From the NCBI GenBank assembly GCA_964560325.1, contig CAZLLV010000410.1:1-21424 (forward strand): a stretch of DNA of 21,424 nucleotides. Direction: 5' to 3'. The stretch comes from CAZLLV01 sp964560325. Lineage in GTDB: Bacteria > Acidobacteriota > Thermoanaerobaculia > Multivoradales > DATKCC01. Positions 21,271-21,424 of the stretch are shown here, one piece after another. The stretch's first letter is position 1. Every line of letters begins with the position of its first letter. Position numbers and translations under genes: made by a program. The notes below the pieces were generated by a model, which ran no database searches, had not been told where the DNA came from, and was given only the letters and a program-made list of their open reading frames with translations.

Positions 21271-21424
21271 TCACAGGATGTACACGTCCGGATCCTCGCT
21301 CGGCTCTCCAAGCCCGACGATCTCCACCTTCGGTGCACACCCTCCGCAGAGCCGGTAGATCCGCACGCTGTCCTCTTCGGCCTCCACCAGCCTCTCGATC
21401 CGCCGCCGCATCCGCACCACCTGC
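21271..21424 (-). CDS. cas2: CRISPR-associated endonuclease Cas2, C-terminal part
   Basis: Cas2 partners Cas1 in integrating new spacers. Seen: the last 50 codons plus stop (TGA at 21273-21271), cut by the window edge. The translation 'VRIYRLCGGCAPKVEIVGLG' followed by 'EPSEDPDVYIL' is the usual Cas2 end, where a strand with 'RIY.L...C' precedes the closing strand and 'LG' tail. About half of a normal ~90-aa Cas2 is missing to the right. It reads in the same direction as the array, so the rest of the cas operon should lie beyond the right edge. Confidence 0.85.
   Translation of the reverse strand, partial: QVVRMRRRIERLVEAEEDSVRIYRLCGGCAPKVEIVGLGEPSEDPDVYIL

Overview
The window is strongly GC-rich bacterial DNA. 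Several families point to Acidobacteriota, perhaps the Thermoanaerobaculia side: a GWxTD plus acidobacterial-type VWFA secreted protein, a sortilin/BNR-repeat 'glycosyl hydrolase' beside an apparent FtsX-like permease remnant, and several CsgG/PEGA-type envelope proteins. This assignment is an inference from family content; no ribosomal RNA gene is present.

Layout. (1) <1-3258, minus: a large exported BNR/sortilin-like beta-propeller protein, cut by the window edge. The C-terminal tail of an ABC-permease-like frame lies just upstream of it (3337-3480, minus). (2) 3607-9202, plus: a compact four-gene unit. It encodes a membrane-anchored CHAT (caspase-like) protease, an exported CsgG/FlgT-like protein, an unrecognised exported protein, and an exported trypsin-like protease fused to CsgG-like and PEGA domains. 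Two of its three junctions overlap. (3) 9356-11899, plus: a secreted GWxTD-VWFA protein. (4) 11954-15282, plus: a housekeeping operon mtnP-surE-pcm-dedA-like-acyP with overlapping or nearly touching genes, followed at 15429-16793 by a flavin N-hydroxylating monooxygenase of the SidA/IucD/PvdA family. (5) 16799-18525: an integration locus. It holds an intact tRNA-Arg(CCT), a second 3'-half copy of a related tRNA-Arg(CCT) 124 bp away, two matching GTTAC-N7-GTAAC dyads, a tyrosine recombinase, and a small AlpA/excisionase-like HTH gene. (6) 18952-20153, minus: a self-contained transcription unit with a candidate promoter, an unrecognised 203-aa protein overlapping by 4 nt a SymE-like AbrB-fold protein, and a strong intrinsic terminator. 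(7) 20422-21424: a CRISPR array of eight 37-bp repeats, its probable leader, and the 3' end of cas2, all read on the minus strand.

How the genes work together. The left part is chromosomal backbone concerned with envelope or secreted proteins and with small-molecule and protein repair (methylthioadenosine salvage, nucleotide dephosphorylation, isoaspartate repair). The tRNA-Arg gene marks a junction into accessory DNA carrying an integrase, a SymE-type cassette and CRISPR-Cas. The two most system-like novelties are the CHAT/CsgG/trypsin operon and the orphan-gene-SymE cassette beside the CRISPR array. Neither function can be proven from sequence alone.
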